From assembly GCA_015660615.1 (NCBI GenBank), contig DQKQ01000258.1, forward strand, positions 1-21,887: DNA of 21,887 bases. The letters are read 5' to 3'. Below, piece by piece: positions 1-7,256 of this stretch. Within the stretch, counting starts at the first letter, position 1. Every line of letters starts with the position of its first letter. The notes under the pieces were generated by a model. The model was not told the origin of the DNA. It saw only the letters and a list, made by a program, of their open reading frames with translations, and searched no databases. Source of the stretch: Flavobacteriales bacterium (lineage in GTDB: Bacteria; Bacteroidota; Bacteroidia; Flavobacteriales_D; Sanyastnellaceae). The position numbers were made by a program, and so were the translations under genes.

Positions 1-1259
1 ATGTTAAGCCCTGGCGCGTTTCCATTGAAAATTCCAGTAATACTAGCTGGTTCACCACTAGTAAAGCTAAAATTCGAAATATCATTTCCTACAATCAGGT
101 TTTGGGTTACATCTAAAGTAACAAATTGTCCAGGTTCTGGTCCCAGAAAATTAACTCCGATATCTATAGTTTGGCCCAAACATATAGTAATTGTATCACA
201 TCCAATATTCTCCGTCGGAACTGGCGGAAGATTCGTACTAGAAACAGCTGTATTGATATCGAAGAATTTGAAATCAAGCCAGTTTATCCCGTCATCAAAC
301 CCTGGTCCAACACCATAAGGACCATTGTATGTGTCATCTAAAAGATTAAATCTCCCAAATTGCACGTGAGGTCCGACAGCGTCTGTAGAAGATTGGTCTG
401 CTCCCGTAACACCTGGAGTATCGCCACAGCAACCACCACCTCCACCTATATCTCCATGAGCCCAGTTCATATCTAGATAACATACCTGTGCATTGTTTCC
501 ATCACCAATTATACCATCGTTAGGCGTAATAATGATTTGGTAGCTGTTTGTAAGGTCGTAGTGATTGTTGTAATAACCTACTTCAACATAATTTACATAT
601 ACCGCATCTTGAGTTACTTTATACATTATTTCACCCACAGAACGGTTGTCGGTATCCTGCCAGTAACCCGCAATTTGATTGTACTCAGCTTCTGGAAAGC
701 CTGTGGGAGTCCAGTCTATTACATCTCCCCCAAAAGAAATCATTCCTTTTGAGTTTACGTAAAACTCTTCATATGTATCTCCATAAAGTTCAAATGTCCA
801 TCCAGGGAAAGAGATTGGCGCAGATGAGCAATCAACATCCCATCCGGCTCCTCCTTGAGAAAACCATTGTTCTTCACCTGGCTGCAATCCACCAAGCCCT
901 GGAGGGGGTACTAATGTTGTATAAGTTTCATCTGGCTCAACCCAGCAACCGCAATCACTTTGAAGAACTTTCGCTTGTCTATTTGCTTTCCTTTTCTCAC
1001 GATCATCTGAAAATGACGCCTTAAAGTTACTTAATGTCTCAAGATATGCATTCTCATCAAAGCCTTCCCATGCTCTAACAACGTCCCATTCGTCACGCGT
1101 CATGTTTATTACAGCGTGGTTGAATCCACCATATGAATCGATGATTTTTTCAGCACTTTTCTGAGCAGTGAAATCTATATTACTCTGAGCCACAACATTA
1201 GGTGTTGCAATGGCAATAATACAGCATAAAATGAATGTGTTATGAAGGAATCTAATCAT
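1..1259 (-). CDS. Secreted NIDO-domain surface protein (5' part, runs off the window)
   Basis: The frame is open without a stop for 419 codons from the ATG at 1259 to the window edge, so the C-terminus is missing. Residues 1-25 form a signal peptide (hydrophobic FILCCIIAIA, likely cut after VVAQ), so the protein is exported. Residues 100-150 contain a Cys-rich linker (SDCGCW, then a third Cys at 144). Residues about 151-335 read as a nidogen-like (NIDO) domain: FPGWTFELYGDTYEEFYVNS, ISFGG, IAGYWQDTD, VYVNYVEVGYY and a final WLDFKFFDI strand. A Gly-rich, Cys-Cys loop (GGGGGCCGD) lies near 272-280. From about 353 a new beta-rich module starts (GCDTITICLGQTIDI), as in the repeat regions of large Bacteroidota surface proteins exported by type IX secretion. 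NIDO domains occur in extracellular adhesion proteins; adhesion is inferred. A sorting domain cannot be checked because the end is absent. Confidence 0.85.
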   Translation of the reverse strand, partial: MIRFLHNTFILCCIIAIATPNVVAQSNIDFTAQKSAEKIIDSYGGFNHAVINMTRDEWDVVRAWEGFDENAYLETLSNFKASFSDDREKRKANRQAKVLQSDCGCWVEPDETYTTLVPPPGLGGLQPGEEQWFSQGGAGWDVDCSSAPISFPGWTFELYGDTYEEFYVNSKGMISFGGDVIDWTPTGFPEAEYNQIAGYWQDTDNRSVGEIMYKVTQDAVYVNYVEVGYYNNHYDLTNSYQIIITPNDGIIGDGNNAQVCYLDMNWAHGDIGGGGGCCGDTPGVTGADQSSTDAVGPHVQFGRFNLLDDTYNGPYGVGPGFDDGINWLDFKFFDINTAVSSTNLPPVPTENIGCDTITICLGQTIDIGVNFLGPEPGQFVTLDVTQNLIVGNDISNFSFTSGEPASITGIFNGNAPGLN

Positions 1260-1283
1260 TGTAAATCTTGCATTTAACGGATG

Positions 1284-1314
1284 TAAATATACGACTAGTG
1301 TGCATCGTATAAAA
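1284..1314 (-). promoter_or_regulatory. Predicted Bacteroidota-type promoter for the NIDO protein gene
   Basis: On the minus strand a TTTTA element (1310-1314) is followed after 18 nt by TATATTTA (1284-1291), one mismatch from the Bacteroidota -7 consensus TAnnTTTG. This would give a short leader of about 20 nt before the ATG at 1259. It is a sequence match only. Confidence 0.45.
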
Positions 1315-1344
1315 CTATTTCGTGGATAACACCTATTAACGACT

Positions 1345-1352
1345 TATTTTTG
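1345..1352 (+). promoter_or_regulatory. Predicted -7 box for lepA
   Basis: TATTTTTG matches the Bacteroidota -7 consensus TAnnTTTG exactly and lies 39 nt before the lepA start. A weak -33 element (TTTCG at 1318-1322) sits a little too far upstream. Together with the box on the other strand it makes the 132-bp gap a divergent promoter region. Confidence 0.45.
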
Positions 1353-1391
1353 CGCCTCGCCTAGGGTTTTAGACACTGAAACAGGCCACAA

Positions 1392-3182
1392 ATGAAACGC
1401 ATTAGAAACTTCTGTATTATCGCCCATATTGATCATGGGAAAAGTACTCTAGCTGACAGACTCCTTCAAGAAACTGGTGCTATTACTGAGCGTCAGATGC
1501 AAGAGCAAACACTTGACGATATGGACCTTGAGCGCGAAAGAGGAATTACCATAAAGAGTCACGCAATTCAAATGCAGCACACCCACACCGACGGTGAGCA
1601 GTATATATTAAATCTAATCGATACTCCAGGGCATGTTGATTTCTCATACGAGGTGAGCCGTTCCATCGCTGCTTGCGAAGGAGCTTTATTAATTGTAGAT
1701 GCAACTCAGGGCATCGAAGCCCAAACCATTTCCAACCTCTACCTCGCCCTTGAACACGACCTAGAAATAATTCCCGTCCTCAATAAAATGGATCTCGACT
1801 CGGCTGACGCAGAAGAAGTGGGCGACCAGATTATAGATCTTATCGGTTGTGATAGGTCTGACATAATTCCAGCCTCTGGAAAATCTGGGTTAGGTGTTAA
1901 GGATATTCTAAAAGCAGTTGTGGAAAAAGTACCAGCCCCTAAAGGTGATGCCGACGCGCCTTTTCAAGCAATGGTTTTCGATTCAGTTTTCAATAGTTTT
2001 AGAGGAATTATTGCTTATTTCCGTGTGGTTAATGGAACAGTTCATCGACGCGAAAAAGTAAAATTTCTCTCCACAGATAAAGAATATATCGCAGATGAAA
2101 TCGGTGTTCTAGGGCTTGATTTAATCCCTAAAGACACTTTAAGTGTCGGTGATGTTGGCTACATAATTTCTGGTATTAAGGAAGCGAAAGAAGTTAAAGT
2201 CGGCGACACCTTAACTACTTGTGAAAACCCTTGTACAGAGGCTGTAACTGGATTTGAGGATGTTAAACCTATGGTTTTTGCTGGGCTATACCCGGTGGAC
2301 ACTGATGATTACGAAGAGTTGAGATTTTCTATGGAGAAACTCCAGCTCAATGACGCTTCTTTGGTTTTTGAGCCTGAAAGCTCCGCTGCCCTCGGATTTG
2401 GATTCCGCTGTGGATTCTTAGGGATGCTTCATATGGAAATAGTACAAGAGCGACTCGAAAGAGAGTTCAACATGACTGTAATCACAACCGTTCCTAACGT
2501 GAGTTACATAGCCCACCTGCCTAATGGAATCCAGCAAGTCATAAACAACCCATCTGATCTTCCTGAAAACAAAGGCTTAATCAAGGTTGAGGAGCCGTTT
2601 ATTAAAGCTCAAATCATCACCAAATCCGATTACATCGGCACAGTAATGAGCCTATGCATTCAAAAACGTGGTGATCTCGTAAGCCAAGTTTATCTCACCT
2701 CTGATAGAGTTGAGCTTACTTTCAGCATGCCGCTAGGTGAAATTGTTTTCGATTTTTATGATAAACTCAAGAGCATTTCTCGTGGATACGCATCCTTTGA
2801 CTATTTCCCTGACGGATATAAAGAGTCCAACCTTGTCAAACTTGATATCCTGCTCAATGGAGATCAGGTTGACGCTCTTTCTGCTCTAATCCATAGAGAT
2901 CACGCTCATTCGTTCGGAAAACGCATTTGTATCAAGCTAAAAGAACTTATTCCTCGACAACAATTTATGGTTGCAATTCAGGCTGCAATTGGTGCTAAAA
3001 TTATCGCACGTGAAACTATTAGCGCTGTACGTAAAGACGTTACAGCTAAATGTTATGGTGGAGATATCACACGTAAGCGTAAGCTTCTAGAGAAACAAAA
3101 GAAGGGTAAAAAACGAATGCGACAAGTCGGTTCTGTCGAAGTTCCTCAATCAGCGTTCTTAGCAATTTTAAAGCTAGACTAG
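1392..3182 (+). CDS. lepA: Elongation factor 4 (LepA), ribosome-associated GTPase
   Basis: The 596-residue length is normal for LepA/EF4, a translational GTPase related to EF-G that binds stalled or assembling ribosomes at the membrane or in the cytosol. The GTPase motifs are in order: P-loop AHIDHGKSTLADR near the start, the switch region with RERGITIKS, DTPGHVDFSYEVSRS, and NKMDL. The middle has the EF-G-like domains II and III (GFRCGFLGMLHMEIVQERLE). The end carries the LepA-specific C-terminal domain (DVTAKCYGGDITRKRKLLEK and KKRMRQVGSVEVPQ). The ATG at 1392 gives the standard MKRIRNFCIIAHIDHGK start. It is a single gene, divergent from the NIDO gene and convergent with rlmN only 8 bp away, so their 3' ends probably overlap as transcripts. 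Confidence 0.97.
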   Translation: MKRIRNFCIIAHIDHGKSTLADRLLQETGAITERQMQEQTLDDMDLERERGITIKSHAIQMQHTHTDGEQYILNLIDTPGHVDFSYEVSRSIAACEGALLIVDATQGIEAQTISNLYLALEHDLEIIPVLNKMDLDSADAEEVGDQIIDLIGCDRSDIIPASGKSGLGVKDILKAVVEKVPAPKGDADAPFQAMVFDSVFNSFRGIIAYFRVVNGTVHRREKVKFLSTDKEYIADEIGVLGLDLIPKDTLSVGDVGYIISGIKEAKEVKVGDTLTTCENPCTEAVTGFEDVKPMVFAGLYPVDTDDYEELRFSMEKLQLNDASLVFEPESSAALGFGFRCGFLGMLHMEIVQERLEREFNMTVITTVPNVSYIAHLPNGIQQVINNPSDLPENKGLIKVEEPFIKAQIITKSDYIGTVMSLCIQKRGDLVSQVYLTSDRVELTFSMPLGEIVFDFYDKLKSISRGYASFDYFPDGYKESNLVKLDILLNGDQVDALSALIHRDHAHSFGKRICIKLKELIPRQQFMVAIQAAIGAKIIARETISAVRKDVTAKCYGGDITRKRKLLEKQKKGKKRMRQVGSVEVPQSAFLAILKLD

Positions 3183-3190
3183 AATACCCC

Positions 3191-4267
3191 CTACGATTTC
3201 CTTAGTGAGTCTTTTCCGCTAGCGTTTTTATTTGCAAGCTGGCCACAAGCCGCATCTATATCTTTACCTCTCGATCTGCGCACATTAACTATCAAATTAC
3301 GCTCTTCAAGGAAATCCTTAAAGGCATCCACCTTTGCAGGGTCTGCTTGCTTAAATCGTCCATCATCTATAGGATTATACTCGATAATATTGATTTTACA
3401 TGGTACATTTTTACAAAAAACAGCTAATTCCTGAGCATCTTCTATACAGTCGTTAAAATCTCGGAAGATGATGTATTCAAACGTTACTCTAGATCCCGTT
3501 TTTTCATGAAAATATATTAGAGCTTCGGCAAGGGATTCGAGATTATTCGAATCATTTATTGCCATTATCTCGGAGCGTTTCTTGTCGTTCGCTGCGTGGA
3601 GGCTCAATGCGAGATTAAACCTCACTTCATCATCACCTAATCGCTTTATCGCCTTAGCAATTCCAGCCGTGCTTATGGTAATTCTTCGAGGCGACATTCC
3701 AAGACCTGGCGTTCCACAAATTCTTTTTACACTTTCTAATACATGTTTATAATTAAGTAGAGGCTCTCCCATCCCCATATAAACAATGTTCGAGAGATTC
3801 GACCTCTCCCTTTCACGAGCTATAGTTGCTATCATTTCTACCTGATCGTACATCTCCGCAGCGGTGAGATTCTTCATGAGTTTAAGTCTGCCCGTTGCAC
3901 AAAAGTCGCAGGCTAGGCTACATCCCACCTGAGATGAAATACATGCCGTCGTCCTTGATTTCGTTGGAATCAAAACCCCCTCAATAATATTTAAATCACC
4001 AGTCTTAACAGTATCAACTTTGAATGCGCATTTAACCGTCCCGTCCCTGCTAATCTGCTGTTCGCTTAATTCAATTCGCTTTAAGCTAAATTTTTCTGCT
4101 AATTTCTCTCGGAAAGTCTTAGACAGGCTAGTCATTTCCTCAAATGATCCTGCCGATTTAGACCATACCCAATCTTCCAACTGCTTAGCCCTAAACGGTT
4201 TTTCTCCCATAGCCGCAACCACGTCATGCAACTCCTTACTATCTAATGATCGAATATCCTTAAGCAT
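3191..4267 (-). CDS. rlmN: Dual-specificity 23S rRNA/tRNA adenine-C2 methyltransferase RlmN
   Basis: Radical SAM enzyme that methylates C2 of A2503 in 23S rRNA and A37 of some tRNAs (family knowledge). The 4Fe-4S motif is CxxxCxxC at residues 116, 120 and 123 (GCSLACDFCATG). The two cysteines of the methyl-transfer mechanism are present: C109 (TTACISSQVGC) and C341 near the C-terminus (DAACGQLA). Other family blocks are YMGMGEPLLNY, SPRRITISTAGI and NLALSLHAAND. Its 358 residues are typical, with a short polar tail after C341. The start is 15 nt after the stop of the LytTR regulator gene, so the two are probably co-transcribed. The stop lies 8 bp from that of lepA on the other strand. I see no terminator in the gap. 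Confidence 0.96.
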   Translation of the reverse strand: MLKDIRSLDSKELHDVVAAMGEKPFRAKQLEDWVWSKSAGSFEEMTSLSKTFREKLAEKFSLKRIELSEQQISRDGTVKCAFKVDTVKTGDLNIIEGVLIPTKSRTTACISSQVGCSLACDFCATGRLKLMKNLTAAEMYDQVEMIATIARERERSNLSNIVYMGMGEPLLNYKHVLESVKRICGTPGLGMSPRRITISTAGIAKAIKRLGDDEVRFNLALSLHAANDKKRSEIMAINDSNNLESLAEALIYFHEKTGSRVTFEYIIFRDFNDCIEDAQELAVFCKNVPCKINIIEYNPIDDGRFKQADPAKVDAFKDFLEERNLIVNVRRSRGKDIDAACGQLANKNASGKDSLRKS

Positions 4268-4282
4268 TGCGCAAAAGTACTC

Positions 4283-5023
4283 CTAACTTGATATCAAAAT
4301 ATGCATTCGTTGTTTTAACTCTTCTCTTTTTCTAACAGCCATAGGTATTTTTTTTCCGCTCTCTAAAGTTATAGAGTGAGATCTATAATTACATGTGTGA
4401 ATATAATTCAGACGAACAATATGAGAATTGTGTATTCTAAAGAATGTTGGGTCATCAAGTATTAGTTCAACTTTTTTTAAGTTTTTTGAAATCGTTATTC
4501 TTCTTCCTGATATTAAGTGCAGTGTGGCATAACTTCCGCATGCTTCTATATGCTGAATATCATCGTGCTTAACAAAGTGTCTCTTACCTAATGTAACAAT
4601 TTCAAAACGACGTGGAGCTGGAGGAAGCGCGCCTTGGCCAGGTTTTCTTTTGTGATAATAATGCATTAATATCCTTCTTGCACATGCTTTAAGGTCATCG
4701 TTATCTATGGGCTTAAGAAGGAAATCAAACGCTCTTTGCCTCAGAGCTTTAATAGCATATTCATTAAAAGAGGTCGCAAAAACAACATAGAAATCTCTAT
4801 CCTGGTATGTCTCGATTAATTCTAGGCCTGTTTCATAAGGCATCTGAATATCTAAAAAAACAACATCCGGTGAAAAATTATCTATATAAGATCTAGCTTC
4901 AGCGGCACTAGATGCAGTCGCAACTACGTTAAGTGATGGACAAATGTTCTCTATTTGGCGACAAAGAAGTGCTCTTGCTGGGGCTTCATCATCAACGACA
5001 AGAACGTTCAAATTTCGGCGCAT
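4283..5023 (-). CDS. LytTR-family response regulator (orphan)
   Basis: The 246-residue protein has an N-terminal receiver domain and a C-terminal LytTR DNA-binding domain. Receiver residues are D11/D12 (VVDDE), phospho-acceptor D58 (VVFLDIQMP), T84 and K104 (LLKPID). The LytTR part runs from about residue 140 to the end, with DDIQHIEACGSYATLHL, FRIHNSHIVRLNYI and the closing PMAVRKREELKQRM. In this family phosphorylation lets the LytTR domain bind direct repeats upstream of target genes. A longer frame with a TTG start at 5068 exists, but the ATG at 5023 fits the receiver domain and the predicted promoter, which covers the longer version's start. No sensor kinase lies nearby, so partner and targets are unknown. 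It sits between lipB and rlmN with no obvious functional link. Confidence 0.92.
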   Translation of the reverse strand: MRRNLNVLVVDDEAPARALLCRQIENICPSLNVVATASSAAEARSYIDNFSPDVVFLDIQMPYETGLELIETYQDRDFYVVFATSFNEYAIKALRQRAFDFLLKPIDNDDLKACARRILMHYYHKRKPGQGALPPAPRRFEIVTLGKRHFVKHDDIQHIEACGSYATLHLISGRRITISKNLKKVELILDDPTFFRIHNSHIVRLNYIHTCNYRSHSITLESGKKIPMAVRKREELKQRMHILISS

Positions 5024-5040
5024 GATTATTGTTTTTCTAA

Positions 5041-5070
5041 AGAAACTAAAACAATTCAAACCGTTCAAAA
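5041..5070 (-). promoter_or_regulatory. Predicted promoter for the LytTR regulator gene
   Basis: Minus-strand TTTTG (5066-5070), a 17-nt spacer, then TAGTTTCT (5041-5048), close to TAnnTTTG. Initiation would fall about 10 nt before the ATG at 5023. This suggests the regulator and rlmN have their own transcription start although lipB lies upstream in the same direction. Confidence 0.4.
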
Positions 5071-5172
5071 CCCTTTTGTAATCGTTGGCCGTGAGTTTAT
5101 ATCTGTAGCAAATTGCGAGCTGCTTGCAGATAAATATACATCTTATCTCTTAAGTGTCTCTCCCATACAGCG

Positions 5173-5889
5173 TTAATCTACCTCATTCCACTCAAAAAGT
5201 GCTTGTAGATGTTTCTTTAAAAGTGGTTTCACTTCACTGAGAGAAATTTTTCTACCGACTTCTCTTGTGAGGGATGTGACTCCTTTATCCTTAATTCCAC
5301 ATGGAACAATTAAGTCGAAAAAATCTAGATCTGAATCAACATTGAAGGCTAGGCCGTGCATGGTAACCCAGCGCGAAGCTTTTACTCCAAATGCACAAAT
5401 CTTTCTTGCTTGGGGTCCCGCCTCTATATCTACCCAAACACCAGTAAGTCCATCAATTCTTCCTGCCTCAACTCCGAATTCAGCACATGTTTTTATTACG
5501 GCTTCTTCAAGAAAGCGAAGGTATTTGTGAATGTCTGTAAAGAATTGGTCTAAATCTAAAATAGGATAGGCTACAAGTTGGCCAGGGCCATGATAAGTTA
5601 TATCCCCTCCCCTATTTATCGGAAAGTAATCCACTCCTAACTCCGCTAATCTCGCTGGGCTTACAACGACATTTTCTGCATCACCGCTTCTTCCTAATGT
5701 CAGAACATGGGGATGTTCTACAAATATTAAACGACTCGTTGGAGAAGGTAACGCTTCTTTTTCCTCTTTAGTTAAAGCATCACGTTTGGCAAGTTTTTGA
5801 GAAATAACCTTCTTGAAAAGCTCCTCTTGATAGTCCCAACAAGGCTTATAACGCATTAAACCTAAATCTTCAAACTGAAGGTTTTTCAT
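5173..5889 (-). CDS. lipB: Octanoyltransferase LipB (lipoate biosynthesis)
   Basis: Transfers octanoyl from acyl carrier protein to the lipoyl domains of 2-oxo-acid dehydrogenases and GcvH, the first step of lipoate synthesis in the cytoplasm. The signature RGGDITYHGPGQLVAYPILD begins at residue 93. The acyl-thioester cysteine is C197 (IVPCGIKDKGVTSL), and the conserved Lys and His surroundings appear in ARKICAFGVK and TMHGLAFNV. Length 238 is usual. A GTG one codon earlier (5892) is possible, but the ATG at 5889 shares one base with the TGA of the preceding gene (TGATG), a layout typical of translational coupling, and was chosen. About 150 bp separate its stop from the regulator gene downstream. 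Confidence 0.96.
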   Translation of the reverse strand: MKNLQFEDLGLMRYKPCWDYQEELFKKVISQKLAKRDALTKEEKEALPSPTSRLIFVEHPHVLTLGRSGDAENVVVSPARLAELGVDYFPINRGGDITYHGPGQLVAYPILDLDQFFTDIHKYLRFLEEAVIKTCAEFGVEAGRIDGLTGVWVDIEAGPQARKICAFGVKASRWVTMHGLAFNVDSDLDFFDLIVPCGIKDKGVTSLTREVGRKISLSEVKPLLKKHLQALFEWNEVD

Positions 5890-6908
5890 CACCCATTAAA
5901 AGATTCTAAAGCAGACTTTAGTCGAATAATATTCTTTATGTCTACCGGACAAGTGCCTGAACGCTCTGCCAGCAATAATGATAGCCAATCGCTAAGTTGA
6001 TTAAGGTACATTAAACGCTGCATTTGGTTTTCTCCAATAGCATCAATCATAATCACATCTGCTTCAAGTTCTCTAAAAATATCAGAACAAAAATCCATTC
6101 TAAATCTTGAGCGAATATTATCCTCTGGAGTACGTATTATTATCGCAACATGTTCATTCGTTCCTGAATCCCAACCAACTAATTCGTTGTGATTCATTTC
6201 AGGTAACACGTGAGTATTAACTAATAATTTAGAGTTTTCATTCAATTGTTGACGCATTCTTGTTGCAATCCCGCCAGTAGAAGTATCCGAATAAATCATT
6301 ATTATTTTATTCTCAACTAAATCAGCTAATGAACCAGCTTGCTCAATAATTGTTTCCACCATTGTATTTAAAAACGCTGGTGAAGACTCTAAATCAGCAT
6401 ACATGCTCTCTGAGAAAACGCTAAATTGCTTTAGTGTCCAAGTAAGACCAGTAAACCCTCTTCCAAACTGAGATCTTGGTGGATGTCCACCCGGCATCGT
6501 AACAATAGGCCAATCTTTTTCCTTAGCCATATCAGATAAAACACCTCCAGATGTAACAACAGATATCTTAGCTCCTCTTTCAGAAGCAATTTTCACAGCC
6601 TCTATCGTCTCCTCTGTATTTCCTGAATAACTACACGCAACAACAAGCGTGGATTCACAAACCCATCCTGGAATAGAATAATCTGCACATGACAGTACTG
6701 GTATTTTACTACTTTGAGATAGGATACCTTCAACTATAGCACCTCCGATTCCAGATCCTCCCATTCCGATGATCAATACACCCGATGGTGAAAAATTTTG
6801 CGCTACTGTTTTATGTGCGGTACTGTCCATTTTCGATAAATCAACAATTGCATCATTCAGTTGTGTCGGGAATTTCTCAATAAGGTCCCTCATATTCGCA
6901 TCAGCCAT
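5889..6908 (-). CDS. Bifunctional phosphoglucose/phosphomannose isomerase, SIS family
   Basis: This 339-residue protein matches the bifunctional PGI/PMI group, which interconverts glucose-6-P or mannose-6-P with fructose-6-P. The first SIS domain has GMGGSGIGG (48-56) and the phosphate-binding SYSGNTEET (93-101). PPRSQFGRG (143-151) and PEMNHNELVGW (236-246) are characteristic of this group and hold the proposed catalytic Glu and His. The C-terminal half is the second SIS-like domain. A classical long Pgi or ManA is excluded by length and motifs. The gene starts 17 nt after a broken TonB-dependent receptor gene and is coupled to lipB by a TGATG junction. With the relic no longer coding, the relic region may now act as leader for this gene (inference). 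Confidence 0.9.
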   Translation of the reverse strand: MADANMRDLIEKFPTQLNDAIVDLSKMDSTAHKTVAQNFSPSGVLIIGMGGSGIGGAIVEGILSQSSKIPVLSCADYSIPGWVCESTLVVACSYSGNTEETIEAVKIASERGAKISVVTSGGVLSDMAKEKDWPIVTMPGGHPPRSQFGRGFTGLTWTLKQFSVFSESMYADLESSPAFLNTMVETIIEQAGSLADLVENKIIMIYSDTSTGGIATRMRQQLNENSKLLVNTHVLPEMNHNELVGWDSGTNEHVAIIIRTPEDNIRSRFRMDFCSDIFRELEADVIMIDAIGENQMQRLMYLNQLSDWLSLLLAERSGTCPVDIKNIIRLKSALESFNG

Positions 6909-6925
6909 TCTATGTGTTTTTTATA

Positions 6926-7153
6926 TTAATCAAGCGCGAAGTTAAGCCCTACTCTGATCATTCTACCAGGCAGCATGACATTTCCTATATCGTGAACTTT
7001 TATGTCTAGCTCTTCATTTGGGGATAGGTCACCGGGACAGGTTGAAATAACAACTTCTGGAATAGAGATAGAGGGATGAGAGTCTGTTTGGGCAATAATA
7101 GATTAGGAGAAAAGAGCCGTAAACACTTATAAAATAAATGAGTTAGTCTTCAT
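6926..7153 (-). pseudogene. Relic of a TonB-dependent receptor gene: signal peptide and TonB box joined to the last barrel strand
   Basis: From the ATG at 7153 to the TAA at 6926 one frame of 76 codons reads like both ends of an outer-membrane receptor with the middle gone. The start is MKTNSFIL-stop-VFTALFS-stop-SIIAQTD, a signal peptide with cleavage after IIAQ, broken by TAA at codons 9 and 17. It is followed by SISIPEVVIS, like the short TonB-box region ahead of the plug. The end is HDIGNVMLPGRMIRVGLNFALD, matching the usual receptor C-terminus: a PGR motif, then a last strand in which aromatic and hydrophobic residues alternate. Nearly all of the plug and barrel (normally 600 residues or more) is absent. 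No in-frame ATG could bypass the stops and still give an exported protein. It fills most of the 348-bp gap between the PGI/PMI gene and lysS. Identification rests on motif reading, so a small orphan protein remains a less likely alternative. Confidence 0.65.
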
Positions 7154-7244
7154 GATTATTGCAATATCTGTAGTTTTAATAAGGCGATATAAAACTAAGT
7201 AAAAAGCTTGAAAAGCTGCCACATTAATGCCACGTTTAGAAGCG

Positions 7245-7252
7245 TATCTTTG
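7245..7252 (+). promoter_or_regulatory. Predicted -7 box for lysS
   Basis: TATCTTTG is an exact TAnnTTTG match ending 4 nt before the ATG at 7257. Initiation about 6 nt downstream would put the transcript start at or next to the start codon, meaning a leaderless or nearly leaderless mRNA. The -33 element is weak. The box also argues against the alternative ATG at 7227, which would lie upstream of the transcript. Confidence 0.55.
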
Positions 7253-7256
7253 CAGC

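Noticed and set aside
1..1024. Several plus-strand open frames of 70-105 codons
   Set aside because: They lie antisense to the NIDO protein gene, whose frame is open throughout and carries a signal peptide and a recognisable domain.
7102..7129. Stop-codon readthrough or recoding in the receptor relic
   Set aside because: Both stops are TAA, there is no recoding signal in view, other genes use TAA as a normal stop, and most of the receptor is missing anyway.
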